Assembly: GCF_000516985.1 (NCBI RefSeq)
Contig: NW_006917092.1
Span: 1,566,619 to 1,630,618, forward strand
Length of the DNA: 64,000 bases
DNA from: Pestalotiopsis fici W106-1
Lineage: Eukaryota > Ascomycota > Sordariomycetes > Amphisphaeriales > Sporocadaceae
Direction: 5' to 3'
Positions 32,835 through 44,124 of the stretch are shown in pieces. The notes below the pieces were generated by a model that ran no database searches, had not been told where the DNA came from, and worked only from the letters and a program-made list of their open reading frames with translations. How positions within the stretch are numbered: the first letter of the stretch is position 1; each line of letters opens with the position of its first letter. Both the position numbers and the translations under genes were made by a program.

Positions 32835-33691
32835 ATGGCACCGCCCACGATCCTCGCGCACAAATCCGCCTTTCTGACCGTGCAAACACTACACCTGTCG
32901 CAAAGCCTCGCACCATCGACCGCCTGGCGGAATCGCGCCCACAACGACCACAACAACGATGCAGAAGGCGCCAGTAACACCAACAGTATACCGCAGCGCG
33001 CCATTGACGACGCCCTCTTTCGGCTAAATCAGAACCTCCAGCAGCACGTGCGCAGGGTCTACCCGCCGCAAGCGACGCGGCAAGTTGCCGAGCAGATTGA
33101 CAGTCTGTTCCTGGGCGTCGGGGAAGACGATGGCGGCGACGATGCGCGGGATGGTGACGAGGAGAGGGCTCTGGCCGAGCTGGACGAGCTGCGGGAGGGC
33201 ATTGATTTGAGTACGTCTACCGAAACCGACATGGAGCATTATATACCCCATGCCCTGGGATTCCAACAAGTGCTGATACATAGGTCTTTGTCCCCATAGC
33301 GGCCGACGAAGCCATATGCTCCCTCCCAGCAACATGGGACTCCCACCGACCCGAACAAGCAGAAGCCGATCCAGCCGATGCGCAACAATACGAAACGCTC
33401 CAGGACCGGCTGCAAACACTGTCGGCGCAGAGGGCCGAGACAAAGGCCCGCGTCGAGCGACTGCGGCAGATGCAGGCCCTGCTCCGACCGTTTGAGACCA
33501 ATGTGCAAGAGAATCTCGTCACCCGCAATGGCGAGATTGAAAAGGAGCTAGAGCGCATGCGCGTCCTGCTTGTGCGAGTTGCTGGCAGAATTGGTCAGCT
33601 GCCCGATAAAGAGAGCGACGGCGATGAGGTCATGGAGGACTTGGATGTACTGGAAAGAAAAAAAGTCGATACTCTTCTCAGTGGGCTTTGA
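32835..33691 (+). CDS. FTA4: Kinetochore Sim4-complex subunit Fta4
   Basis: Exons are 32835-33210 and 33300-33691 (255 aa; 89-bp intron). Fta4 is an inner-kinetochore (CCAN/Sim4) component, the fungal counterpart of CENP-U. It has the family opening MAPPTILAHKSAFLTVQT with SQSLAPSTAWR, then the hallmark ALFRLNQNLQQHVRRVYPPQ and ATRQVAEQIDSLF. A Glu/Asp-rich linker is followed by the second-exon coiled coil (about residues 155-230: LQDRLQTLSAQRAETKARVE ...). The coiled coil is expected to pair with other CCAN subunits. It is a housekeeping gene beside the convergent calpain gene. Confidence 0.85.
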
Positions 33692-34036
33692 TACTGTATG
33701 TTGGATTTGGGCGTTTGGCTGACATTTTGGTTTGCAAATCCTGCTATGATACCCCTATTGATTATTTGTCTATAAAGATGCTTCTAACGCAAATCTTGTC
33801 GAATTTCGTGCTGAAAAGTCTCTGGCACTAGACTCGAAAACGATAACAGGACTGGAAGCCCTCAATCAGTAGGAGGCATACTCCAGCACGGTGTAATCCA
33901 CAAATGAGGGCAGGCAAGAGGTGATATTCATTCTGTTTAAACACTAATTGTTGCTGAGTCTATGGAGTTGTGTGTTGCCAGGTGCAATTTCGAGTTGTCA
34001 ACGATAATATAGTGCTGCGACTGATGGCCGGTGTCT
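33692..34036. other. Convergent intergenic spacer
   Basis: 345 bp between the 3' ends of the Fta4 and calpain genes; nothing recognised. Confidence 0.6.
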
Positions 34037-37000
34037 TCAGGCTGGCACAATACTCTTCCTTCTGCGCTCTGGATCCCCTACCAGAGTGGCATCCTTGGCA
34101 GAATCATCCACGTCGAGTCCAAGCTCGACTTCACCTCCGGCTCCGTCCCGGTCGTCACTGTTGACTGTTTCGGTGTCCTTATCAACCTCGATGTCCTTGG
34201 CATCTCCATTGTCAGGCTTATCCTTGTTCGAATGTCTTTCGGCATGTGGGATCGAGCGAACCACCTTGAGCTTGACAATTTCATCGTCTTTGTCGTCGTC
34301 AAAACCCTTGTAATAGACTCTTAAACCAACAGTCGCCATGGCATTCCAGGGATTGCTCTCAAATTCGTCTTCTGGCTCGGCAGGGTGTGGAACTGGCGGC
34401 TGTGCCGGAGGGGGTGGAGGAGGCTTTGGCCGGCTATCTAGCTGATATTCTAGAACTCGGTCCGAAATATCAGATACGGATGAAATGTCGGACTCGTCAG
34501 AAGATGAGTCATCCTCAGATTCGGGCTGAATCGTGGCGCACTTTGGACAATTGGCAATGGCGCGAGTTGGTTCAGAGGCAGCCTTCTGATCCAACGCAGT
34601 CTTGTCTTCGCCGAGAGATCGTTCTTTTTCTGCGGTTTGTACCTTTTCCGGTGGGCTTGGAGGACTCTGAACAGCTTCTTCCGGACTTTTAGTTGGATTT
34701 TCAGTGTCTGCTGCAGCGATCTTGGCCTGGAAACGCTCAGGAACCTCAGCAACTTCGAGAGACGACTCTCCGGATCCCGTCGAGGGTGTTCTAAAGCTTG
34801 TGTCACTGCTGGAATCCGAAGCAACGGACTCTCGTCCCGAGTCGTGCTTGGACTCGGCCTCGTCCGGAACAGGAGTGGTAGGACTGGGCGTTTGAATCTG
34901 AACATGTTTCTCCGTGGCTTTGCTTGGCGTCGTATTTGACGGCTTTGTCTCAACCACAGCATCAACTTGGCGAGCTTGCTGGGCCTTTTGTGCCTTTTTC
35001 AACTCTGCTTTCGCCTTGGCCCTGGCCCTGCGCTCGCGGCGTTTGTTCAGTTCCTTGACTTGAAAGTAGTAAGTTCGTTCTTTTTGTTCCATCAATTTCT
35101 CCCGGAGCTCCTTCTTCTCCTTCTCGCGCTTCCGTTTCTCTGCTTCCTTCTTGGCTTCTTTCTCTTCACGGGTCTCGATGACGACCCCCTTGCCGTGAGC
35201 CAGGTCATACGACATGCCTACTGCGACAAGCTTGTCCCGCCTCTCGCGCGCGTTGTTGCGTACCACCTCCTCTATCGGCAGTATGTCCATATCGCGCGTG
35301 GCGTTGACCTTGAGTAGAACTGTGTAGTCACCAGCACCGAGTTCCAACTCGACATTGACACTGCGCCTTTGGCAGTAAGGACTGATGGTTCGAACGACGT
35401 AGTCTTCTTGACCTGCTTTGTGGAGCCGGAAATTCAACGTAAAGCTGTATTGTCCTTCCAAACCTTGATAATAGCGATCATCAAGCTGCGAAAGAACAAT
35501 CACCACGGGACGGGTCTTTGTAATAGAGAACGCAAACAGGGTTTCGTGGTAGTCGAGTGTCCACGAAATTGGAAGGGTAGTCCATAAAGATGTAATTTTC
35601 CAGTCAGTGTTGAAGAGACGCGTACGATCAAAGGCCTGGAATTTGCGAAGGAGGTCTGAGTATGAGATCCAGAATGCGCCATCGTCGCCAAAGCGATGGT
35701 TGAGTTTCACCAACCACTCGGCCGTCCATTCTTTGGAGCCGTCGCTCCACGGGCCCTTCCACTCGCCTTTTCCCCACGGGTTCTTTAGAAGCAAAAGTCT
35801 ATGACCATCAATCTCGACAGCTTTCATGATAGAATAAGCATGCAACTCGACGATACCCCTACGATCTCCCCAACCAATACCCCACATGCCGGTGGAGCAA
35901 CCGAAAAGAAATTCATCATTGACCTTCATGAGTTCTTCCTTCCAGAAATATTCCTTGTCGAGAATGTCCTTGGTGTAGATCTCGCTGGTGACACCACCAG
36001 TGAGATCTTCAATCCCCTCTCCAGTGAACCCTCCCTCAATGGCGGCATAGTCACCGTGGGCCTTGGCGTAGGCCTTTTCCAGCAAGGGTAGCCAGGTCTC
36101 GTCGGGATGGACGCACTGGGCAAAGTATAGTGCCCCTGAGCCGCTCTGGTAGGCTTTGCGGTATTGCTCTTCCGATTCGACGCGTTCTCGATCTTCCCAC
36201 AGCATGCGCTCCAAAAAGCTCTCCTCAAAGTCTGGCTTTGTGAGAAAGAGCTTGTCGTCAATGATTTCAGAAATCCACTCCCCATCTCGGTGAAAGACAA
36301 ATCCATACACGCCGACTTGCTCGTCGCGAGCCACGCAACAACGTTCAATCAATCTAGGTTTGTTACTGAGCGTGCACAGCGCAGCCATGAGCCAGCAGTC
36401 GCCATCTCTTCCTTGTCGTACATCACTGGCGGTTGGGCCATCAATGTAAAACTGAGGATTATCAAAGATGTCAGGAACGCGCTTGACACTCTTGGGTTTG
36501 AATTCCGATGGGTCGGGATCCTTGACATTGTGCAGCGTCTCCAGGGTGTCCCGCTTGCCCCATTTCAAGTCCCATTCCAAGTCAAAGTGAGGATCACGAT
36601 ATTTCTGATTTATTCGGCGACACTCTTTGACGATTTTGCTGACCTTGGCCTTGCAGACCTCGGCGGCTTCTTCGTATGATGCTTTGGTGGTGATTCCCGT
36701 CTTGCGGGCGTGCTTGGCGGCACGTCGAATGTACGAATTGTGAGGTATGACAGTGGTGGCTGAAAACCTGATCAGCACCTCGAATCGTTATGTTCTCGGA
36801 TGAAAGTTGCAGCCCTCATGAAAGAAATAAAAGGCTGGGAATTTCGCGGCAGAACATTGAACATGTGCTTACCTTTGCCTGGAGTCTTTGTATTGAACTT
36901 GCTCCAAAACTCATCAATGGCATCCTGAGGAGCTTGCTGCTTCTTTCTAGGCATTTTAGGTAGGACTACAGGTACTTGTGCAATGACAGGTCGACGCCGC

Positions 37001-37095
37001 ACGGGTTCTTCGTCGGATCCGCTGTCGGTGCTGGTGGTGTAGTCGTCGCGATCTAGGTAGGCGGCCGCCGAGGGTAATGGAAATCTGACAGACAT
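34037..37095 (-). CDS. Calpain-like cysteine protease
   Basis: Exons are 37095-36873 and 36759-34037 (981 aa; 113-bp intron). It is a C2-family papain-fold protease of the cytosol. The catalytic triad is intact: Cys about 196 in QGRDGDCWLMAAL, His about 381 in GIVELHAYSIMKA and Asn about 401 in LLKNPWGKGEW. A calpain beta-sandwich-like domain follows (about residues 450-560). A highly charged coiled coil (about 570-660, KKEAEKRKREKEKKELREKL) precedes a long disordered Ser/Pro/Glu-rich tail. The tail contains ANCPKCATIQ, a proline run (PPPPPPAQPPVPHP) and a short NPWNAMATVGLRVYY segment that looks folded. There is no MIT domain, so it is not PalB. Substrates are unknown. Confidence 0.92.
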
Positions 37096-37307
37096 GATGA
37101 TGAAAAGGGCTCAACGGCGCCGGATGTTCATGCGAAAAGATGGAAGGAAATTGCAGCGGAAAGAAGGAGAAGAATTGCACTTGATGAAGGGAAGGTGCAG
37201 CTGAAAAATTCGGTAGCTCACTTCCTCACGAGGCTCGTACGGGATCATGTGTAATGTATGACGGTAAGCCACGATCAGTCACTCGCTATTTTCAAGTTGG
37301 TCGCGGC

Positions 37308-37473
37308 TCAAATTCTCAGCCCCCCAGAAAACCCGGAATCTCTTGAACCAGAGAACATTGTGTAGATCAAGAGGAAAATAATGAAGGCAACGGCGCCTAG
37401 AATCCCCCTTTTTGTCGAGCGCAGCCTGATGGCAATTCTCTGTGTCAGATTGTCTTCTTCCAAGGCCCCCCAG
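37308..37473 (-). other. Possible last exon of a small tail-anchored protein
   Basis: After a possible acceptor (GGCTAG) the frame reads LEEDNLTQRIAIRLRSTKRG, then a clear 19-residue TM helix (ILGAVAFIIFLLIYTMFSG) and a short tail to TGA at 37308. The charge pattern (basic before, hydrophobic core) looks like a real tail anchor. I could not join it in phase to a first exon; ATGs at about 37580-37610 are candidates but give a phase mismatch. Function is unknown, and it may be non-coding. Confidence 0.3.
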
Positions 37474-38398
37474 CTAGCCACTATCGAAAGTCTTTTGCAG
37501 TAACAATGCACGCACCATCATGCACGTCTGACGGACGGGTCTCATTTCTGACATACCGAAAAATCCCATGCCGTCGCATCCATACAACTCGTTTTCAGCA
37601 TGTTGTTTTTCAGCAGCGATTGGTCGTGTCACGGAATAGGGCTGGGCCACTGGATACTGTCCCGCAAATGAGCCACTGGGTCACGAGCTTCGTCAGATGC
37701 ACATGGAAGCCTTGGCCAGATCGTTGGCCAGCTCCAGCTCCAGCTTCTCTGCCTGGAGTATGTCCCTTTCGCCAATGGGACCCGCCCCCACCTCTGTACT
37801 TGCAGTGCCGCAATTGTAGTTCGTCATGGCCGCCAGGCAGGGGTTGGGGGACTTGGGGCTTCGGTGACTCTGATTGCCTGACTGCTATTACTCATGCATG
37901 TGTGCATTCTTTAAACGAGCACAGTCATTCCACTGGAGCCTTGTTTATCATTTTAAACTTTGAATTATGATCCAATCGAATTAGATTGAGGCTGTAATTG
38001 ATAAGCAGATTGCCGGATCGTCTCTAGCCCCGTCGTGCAAGTAAGCTCGGCTATATCTTGCGCAGTCGACAATCCTGATTATCATTCGTTGTTTTCAGAT
38101 GATTATACCGCACTCACGCTAGCCACGTTTTCTACCTACATATAGTATATACCATTACAAGCATGCTACTCGAGAATGGAAGAGCCTTGTCGAACGATCA
38201 GTAATAGCGGCCAAGTCTTTGATGGCGAAAAGAAATCGAGTCATATTGCAAATCATTTTGTTCACTTCCATGGACAGTGTCTGAATACCTCAACTCCATA
38301 CTTATTCATTGGTTTGACAAGCCAAATACAAACCATGGTGCACTATGCCAACATCTTTTGCAGAAGCGCTAATGTGGCATCTCCACTGGTATTAGGAC

Positions 38399-38423
38399 TT
38401 TTTTTTTTTTTTTTTTTTTTTTT
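38399..38423 (+). repeat. Poly(T) tract, 25 T
   Basis: An uninterrupted run of 25 T followed by ATAAAGG. On the minus strand this is A25, which could be a retroposed poly(A) trace or simple slippage. No retroelement sequence is seen next to it. Confidence 0.9.
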
Positions 38424-38569
38424 ATAAAGGTTGGTCACCTTCATTGGTACGTGTAGAGAACTTCTTGACATTCTGCTAGTCATTTGGATCACATTTGAGA
38501 TAATCAATAGGAATCGTCGTTCATTTCTTGCACACGTAATGCGGATGCATGACTAACAACTTAGTTATA

Positions 38570-40469
38570 TCAAACGATTGTGATGGTGTGCCACCCATCA
38601 TCACATTTCTTGTGCGAATGGATCTCTTCGTCTCGGCGTTCCATTCTCCCAAGGAATCTTTCAGGTTCCTTAGACTTTGGCAATCCCCAAAATTCGTCCG
38701 TAAACAAGATACAGAAGTAGCAAAGACCTATGCGCTTATACACATTCTCAGCGGGAGTCAGGGCGACAAGCAACAATAAATGCGCTTCCAAAACCGGTTG
38801 GCTGCTGACTTCGATCTGGAGCGGCAAAGCAAAGACATTCAGCGGGGCCCTGTCATGTTCCCACTGGTGATCCGGATACAAATTCAAAAAGGAACGTTGT
38901 ACGCCAACCGCTCCATATCTTTGCTCCAATGCCGATTTCAGCTCCTCTTTACCTTTTCGACAACCCATATAATATAAAGGCGTACAGATCTTGAGCCAAC
39001 CATTGTCGATTGCACCAAACTCGTCGTGCCCGCTAGGCTTGGTGTATATCTCCAAAACCTTGGGAATTTGAATCTGCCCTTGTCGTGATGTTAGACGGGG
39101 GTAATTTATTCTTGAAGAATCTCGCCCACATATAGATGCCCAGGACCAGGTTGGGGCAATATAAACATCAGGTCGCCTTTGAGGAGTGAGTGTGTGCCAG
39201 CCCAAATCGACAATGAACTGATCATCCCACATTCCAGCATGGTATTTGCTTTGCTTCTTCATGCTACCAAAGTGGCGAGCAATTGCGGATATAGCTATCA
39301 GCCTGTCGCTGGCTCTCGCAATTGCAGTTGAGGAATAATGTTCTCTGATTTTCCTCCAGTCTTCAAAACAGTGATCTGGTAGCGTGAACTTCATCAATGG
39401 CACTGATACCAGTTCTCTGTTAGTGGAGTTGGAAAATTGAGTGTTCTGAAGCAGTGGATGCTCAGGGGGCATTCTCTCAGAGCTGAATTCTTGGGCGCAA
39501 CGGAAGTGGATCTCGTCCTGAGTGAAGATGACTGCCCGATTTGCAAACAGTGTTTCCTGAAGAACCCAAGCCCGTTTGAACAGAGGATATCTCCAAAACT
39601 CCTGGCTTCTGCGAAACGACCAGGGATCAAGTTCTCTGTCCATGTGCCAAAGCACCTGGTCCTGTGCTCTGCGCATGCGCAAGGCTATTACGTCTGGACT
39701 GACTGATTGCGAATCGCGGATGGTGAACAGCCGACCCGAACTGTCCGTTGCTGATGCAGCGGCGATATTGAATAGCGCGTACTCGTAAACAGAACCCATG
39801 ACTGAGCTTTCGCGACGCCAGTCCTCATCCGAATCCTGGATAATGCACTGATTGACCATGTTTTTAGCTTCATCTCGGCGATTTGGATATCTTGCCTCCT
39901 TCAAACCAACTTACCAGACAGTCAATCCACAAGTAGGAAACACCCAATCGCGTTGCTACCGTGACCGCATCTTTGTGCAATGAAGGGACCATGGCCATGG
40001 GTATATTTCGGCCGAATTCCTCAAAATTCTGGTTGGTGAGTCTCAGTGGCTGTACTTGCCCCCAGCAGTGACTGAGTGTTACGTATGGGCCCGTTACAGC
40101 CTCCTCCGCCGTTTGTATCACGCGCAGACGGATTTTCTCATCCTTTTGTTGAATAGCGATCAATCGGCTAGGATACCACTCTTTTGTGAATCGGCACGAG
40201 TCATGATGTGTCTTGCAATTATGCAGTCGATTGGTGATGTATTTGAATGATGCATCAGATTCCGCGGTGTTCGATAGTTCTGGAATGTCGCATCCGGTAG
40301 TCAATTGATTCGAGGCTACAGAAAAGGAAAGATCTCCTGAAAATCTGTAGGGTGACTGCTCGGCGAGTTCATAGTCAAGTTGGTAATTAATATGCGATCC
40401 GGTCGAGTTTTCTGGTTCCCTGCTGAGTTCCGAATTCGACTCACAGCCCGCGTCTAGAAGTGTACGCAT
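38570..40469 (-). CDS. HET-domain (heterokaryon incompatibility) protein
   Basis: Exons are 40469-39915 and 39847-38570 (610 aa; 67-bp intron, in phase). HET domains mediate self/non-self recognition and programmed cell death when incompatible hyphae fuse. The domain is well conserved: GPYVTLSHCWG, the central ATRLGVSYLWIDCL (at the splice site) continuing CIIQDSDEDWRRESSVMGSV, then YEYALFNIAAASA and YPLFKRAWVLQE. The N-terminal block before it (NRLHNCKTHHDSCR) is the usual pre-HET segment. The remaining 350 residues include PTWSWASICG. No NACHT, ankyrin or WD partner domain is attached. HET genes vary widely between strains, so this may be an accessory gene. Confidence 0.9.
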
Positions 40470-41288
40470 ATCGGGCCATTTATCAGGAAGGACTTTTGAA
40501 CCTTCTGGAGCTTTTATATGTTGAATCCCCTGGTATCATTTGAGCTCGTTCCAGATTTGCACAACACCAGCAGTTCTCGAAAGCGCCCCTGATGAGTTCG
40601 AGCAAGTTCTGGTGCAGAAAGATTTCTTCAGTTTCCAAGTGCAAACGTGTTATCATCTGCTTTAAAAATGTATCATGAATGACTCGTTCCTATATATGTC
40701 TTTCGCCTCGTCGATTTTGAACGTTGCGCTGGAGATCTGACTGAGACCCGCAAACACCTCGCGCATAGTTTAGCTGGCGGATGATCTGACAATCATCATT
40801 GCACTTTGCGACTCATGATGGCTAGGTGCAACTTTCTGCGCTTCTTGAACGCGTCTAGTAATGAAGGGAAGTTTTGGAAGGGGTCGACACGTAAATCAAC
40901 AGCTGCAGACTTCAAGGGTAGAAGCTCCAGACTCATTCGCGGGGAGTCTGCTTATCGCTGCATACGGAATAAAATTATTGCAGGGAGCGAAATGTGCCCC
41001 ATTTTCATGCAGCTGGGCAAGTTTTGAATGCAATGTCCGCGGGTGTCTGCATGGGTCTCTGATATGATAATAACCACGATTTCCAAGCTGAGATTAAAGA
41101 ACTTGCGACGGTACTGTTCCCGTGTTTCAATATTCATCATGGACGAAACCGCGAGACCGTAGTACTGCCGGGGATTTCGCAATGCTCTTTGCGTACAGCC
41201 AGTCGTGATTCAGTAGTTGGACTTTGAGAGAAGAGAAATATGTCAAGAACAACACGAGTTTCTGCGCTATGCAAAATATTGACTAGCC
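40470..41288. other. Intergenic region
   Basis: Upstream of the HET gene and 3' of the TIM-like gene. No gene seen; short ORFs at 40806-41182 overlap on both strands without coding character. Confidence 0.55.
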
Positions 41289-42047
41289 TTACGCATAAGC
41301 TATTTCCTGTATCGTTTTATAGAATTGTGCCGGATCATGAGCAAACCGTCCCAGGAACAGCCCATCGACACCCCCCTTCAACTTTTCAAAGAGACCTGGC
41401 CCAGCGCTGCCTCCGTACAGTATCCTCGTCGTGCCACTTCTCCTCTGCACACAGTCTAGCCCTCGTATATCATTGACCACATTGACCACATACTCTGCCG
41501 CAGCGGGGCTGGCGGCGCCAATCGCCCAGACGGGCTCATAGGCAAGTATGACCTCGGCATCCTCGGGAACAGCAGCCATGACGCTCTCGACCTGCGCGCG
41601 ACACTCGTCCACGGCGAGCGCTACCTCACCCTGGTTGCGCTCGCCGATGCACACCAGCGGAACCATGCCGTTCCTCGCCGCGGCCGCCGCCTTGCGAGCG
41701 GCATCTTCATCGGTTTCCTTGAAGATGCGGCGGCGCTCCGCGTGGCCCAGCTCCACGATGCGGCACCCGACCTCGGCGAGGACCTGCGGCGATACTTCGC
41801 CAGTGTATGCGCCCGAATCTTCGTAGAAAGCGTCTTGGGCACCAGTGAGAATCTTGGTGCGGTCAAGTTGACCAATCACTGACGTCAGAGTAATGTGGTC
41901 GGGAATTATGAAGACATCGACCTCATCGAGCAATTCTGGTGACTTGGACACTAGCTGAAGCACTTCGTCAACATATTGCCGGGTTCTAGCTGCTGAGAAG
42001 TACATCTTTGTGGACACTCCCACAAGCCGGCGGCGAGGAGGGGTCAT
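41289..42047 (-). CDS. Triosephosphate-isomerase paralogue, probable erythrulose-1-phosphate isomerase
   Basis: A 252-aa TIM barrel. Active-site residues are present: Lys14 (STKMYF, replacing the classic N-x-K-x-N), His102 (VELGHAERR) and Glu171 (ILAYEPVWAIG), with the phosphate loop LYGGSAG. The S-x-KMYF opening sets it apart from glycolytic TPI and matches the paralogue group (bacterial EryH/LerI, yeast EYI1) that interconverts L-erythrulose-1-phosphate and D-erythrulose-4-phosphate. This reading is supported by the RpiB-type and DhaK-type genes next door. An in-frame ATG at 42161 would add 38 basic residues; I prefer 42047 by family length. It is transcribed with RpiB, 0.7 kb apart. Confidence 0.88.
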   Translation of the reverse strand: MTPPRRRLVGVSTKMYFSAARTRQYVDEVLQLVSKSPELLDEVDVFIIPDHITLTSVIGQLDRTKILTGAQDAFYEDSGAYTGEVSPQVLAEVGCRIVELGHAERRRIFKETDEDAARKAAAAARNGMVPLVCIGERNQGEVALAVDECRAQVESVMAAVPEDAEVILAYEPVWAIGAASPAAAEYVVNVVNDIRGLDCVQRRSGTTRILYGGSAGPGLFEKLKGGVDGLFLGRFAHDPAQFYKTIQEIAYA

Positions 42048-42742
42048 TTTGGTGGGGGGAGGCTTTTGACGTGTAATAGCCGCTGGTTTCCGTGTCTTGG
42101 TGAAGATAAAAGAGGGGTGATAGAAGTACACACTCGCAGTCCTGAGTGAGTAACAGTACAATATATTGAGATAATTTGGGAGGTTCTATGAGAGGTGGCA
42201 CAGGTCCGGTCACATTGTTCACGGAGCGGAAAAGCGGAAGTGTGATTCACTTATTCAAACGCTCAACTCGCGCTATGAACTGGGGCCGAAGTCAGTGGAG
42301 CTTATTGGTATCAGGTGGATCACCTATTGTACAGCATTTGAGCACTGAACAATACCTACATCATCTTTCTCTGCTTTGTAAACGAAATGGAGCAATATGT
42401 ACGAAAGCTCGGCATAATACAATTGATTGAATTCATAAATATGTCTTGTAGATATATACTGGAATGCCGACTCCCGTTATTACAATGGCTTCTCTACGAT
42501 ACACAAAAAGCCCCATAGGAAAATATACTCGCGATTTTAGTGAACGTAGCTCCGATTATAGAACATCCCTGTAGCGCTGTTTGTGGCTATGTAGAAGCAA
42601 TCGGTAAAAGCAATCTATGTATTCAGTAACCTTCCCGCGAGGCTTTCAGCAATGTCGTTGGCAGCGTATTGCTTTCATTCTAGACACTTTCTAGTAGGCT
42701 CGAGTCCCATTCAGTATTATCTTCAGCGAATCTTTTGGCTGC
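42048..42742. other. Intergenic region between the two isomerase genes
   Basis: Promoter of the TIM-like gene and 3' flank of the RpiB gene. AT-rich; no motif named. Confidence 0.55.
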
Positions 42743-43301
42743 CTATGCCGCCAATTCAACATGCTCGTACTCTGTAATGGCATCGACCTTTGCAGCACTG
42801 GCGCTATTCGGGTCAAACTGGTACCCCAACCATTCCTTGGCCAGCTTTCTTGCCAATTCTATACCAATGACCCGCTCGCCCATACATAGCACCTGGGCAT
42901 TATTGCTCAGCACAGCTCTCTCGACCGAGAAGCTATCGTGTGCTGTGACGGCACGGATGCCCTTGACCTTGTTTGCTGAGATAGCCACTCCCAGGCCGGT
43001 GCCGCAAATTAGAAGTGCTCGATCGCATTTGCCTTCGGCTACGAGTCTGGCGGCGTCGACCGCGCGGTGTGGATATGCCGTCTTGTCGTCTGTTCCGTGG
43101 CTGCCCACGTCCGTCACCGATTCGACGCGCGGGTCGTTTTCAAAGTCGGCCTTGATCTTGTTTTTGTAACTGACACCTGCATCCTAAAGAATGTTAGATT
43201 TTCGTTTCCATACTGGCAATAGTACCAGGTGAACTAGAAGGAGTCCCGGTTGCCTGACTTACATCGCACCCCACGGCGATTTTCCACTTTGGCGTTGCCA
43301 T
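42743..43301 (-). CDS. RpiB-family isomerase, probable erythrulose-4-phosphate isomerase
   Basis: Exons are 43301-43263 and 43183-42743 (159 aa; 79-bp intron). The RpiB (LacA/B) fold is recognised by [13 protein letters not shown] at the N-terminus, [20 protein letters not shown], and [20 protein letters not shown] with catalytic Cys73. C-terminal blocks are [20 protein letters not shown] and [14 protein letters not shown]. Classical ribose-5-phosphate isomerase B has Asp-His in the first motif (G-x-D-H-x-G); here it is Asp-Asp, as in relatives that act on tetrose phosphates (EryI, EYI2). The likely reaction is D-erythrulose-4-P to D-erythrose-4-P, which enters the pentose phosphate pathway. 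It is divergent from the kinase gene. Confidence 0.88.
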
Positions 43302-44124
43302 GGTCCTGAGTTTTGTTCGGGTTCTAATTGAGAATTCAGGTAGGGGGAACGTTCACGATGCTCGACAGTCTGACTGAGTTTGAACAATTCAAAGTGCCAT
43401 CAAGTAAAGAAACACGGTAGGGATGTGAGCAACCAGATTATGTGACGTGACGTTTATTAGCTCTAACCATGAGCATAACATCAGGTAAGTGCCTGCAGGT
43501 GATTCTATTTGAAGGACCGGTTGCCGGCAACCATGATCACATCTGTGACCTCCCCCGTCCATCATCTCATCACACTTGCCGCTTCTCCCCTCAATCGGTG
43601 ATCCGAGCGATGGCAAGTGCAGATACCTAATCTGCCTACCAACCAGGACCTCGTGTCGCGCAGCATCAGTCCATTCACCCCCGCCCCCTCGCCCATCACT
43701 CCAACCGAAGCGGAATTGCTGCAACGGGCCATTTCCAAGGACACACACCATCACTTTCGGTTCGTTCGCCCCTATGACCCCAAGCCCAGCCGAATCGGTG
43801 ACAAACGACCACCTAAACTACACTCCACTAACCTAGTCGCACATGCTAATCACAGTCTGGGGTGCAGTTTTGGGGAAATAACTTTAGGCGCTACCCCTCC
43901 ATAAATGGGAACGCCTTTCGCATCTTCTCCACAGACTCCTCCACTTGCTGACGCCTAGAACCCGAACCGTTCCTTTGACCTCTCGGATTGCCGAATTAGG
44001 AAACCCGCGAGCTTATAAGTCGTGACTATTGAAGAAAGGAGCGACCTATACATGAACAAGAAGAAATTGTCAATAAACGTTTGAAGGAGAAATCAGAACA
44101 AAATCAGAAGAGGAATTCGGTAAA
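43302..44124. promoter_or_regulatory. Divergent promoter, RpiB isomerase / DhaK kinase
   Basis: 823 bp between two pathway genes. Contains CCCGAACCG at 43971-43979, also present in the other divergent promoter of this cluster (47945-47953). No gene seen; the open frames at 43576-43904 have no coding character. Confidence 0.5.

Larger units (their letters stand above)
37096..38569. other. Intergenic region with a possible TM exon and a T25 tract
   Basis: About 1.5 kb between the calpain gene start and the HET gene end. It holds a possible membrane-anchor exon (37308-37470 region, separate entry) and a T run at 38399-38423. No other gene is supported. Confidence 0.5.

Noticed and set aside
34037..37095. 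PalB (pH-signalling calpain)
   Set aside because: PalB has an N-terminal MIT domain and C-terminal calpain III domains; this protein lacks MIT and ends in a disordered charged tail.
41289..42047. Glycolytic triosephosphate isomerase
   Set aside because: The N-x-K-x-N opening of glycolytic TPI is replaced by S-T-K-M-Y-F and the gene is clustered with sugar-phosphate enzymes; it is a paralogue.
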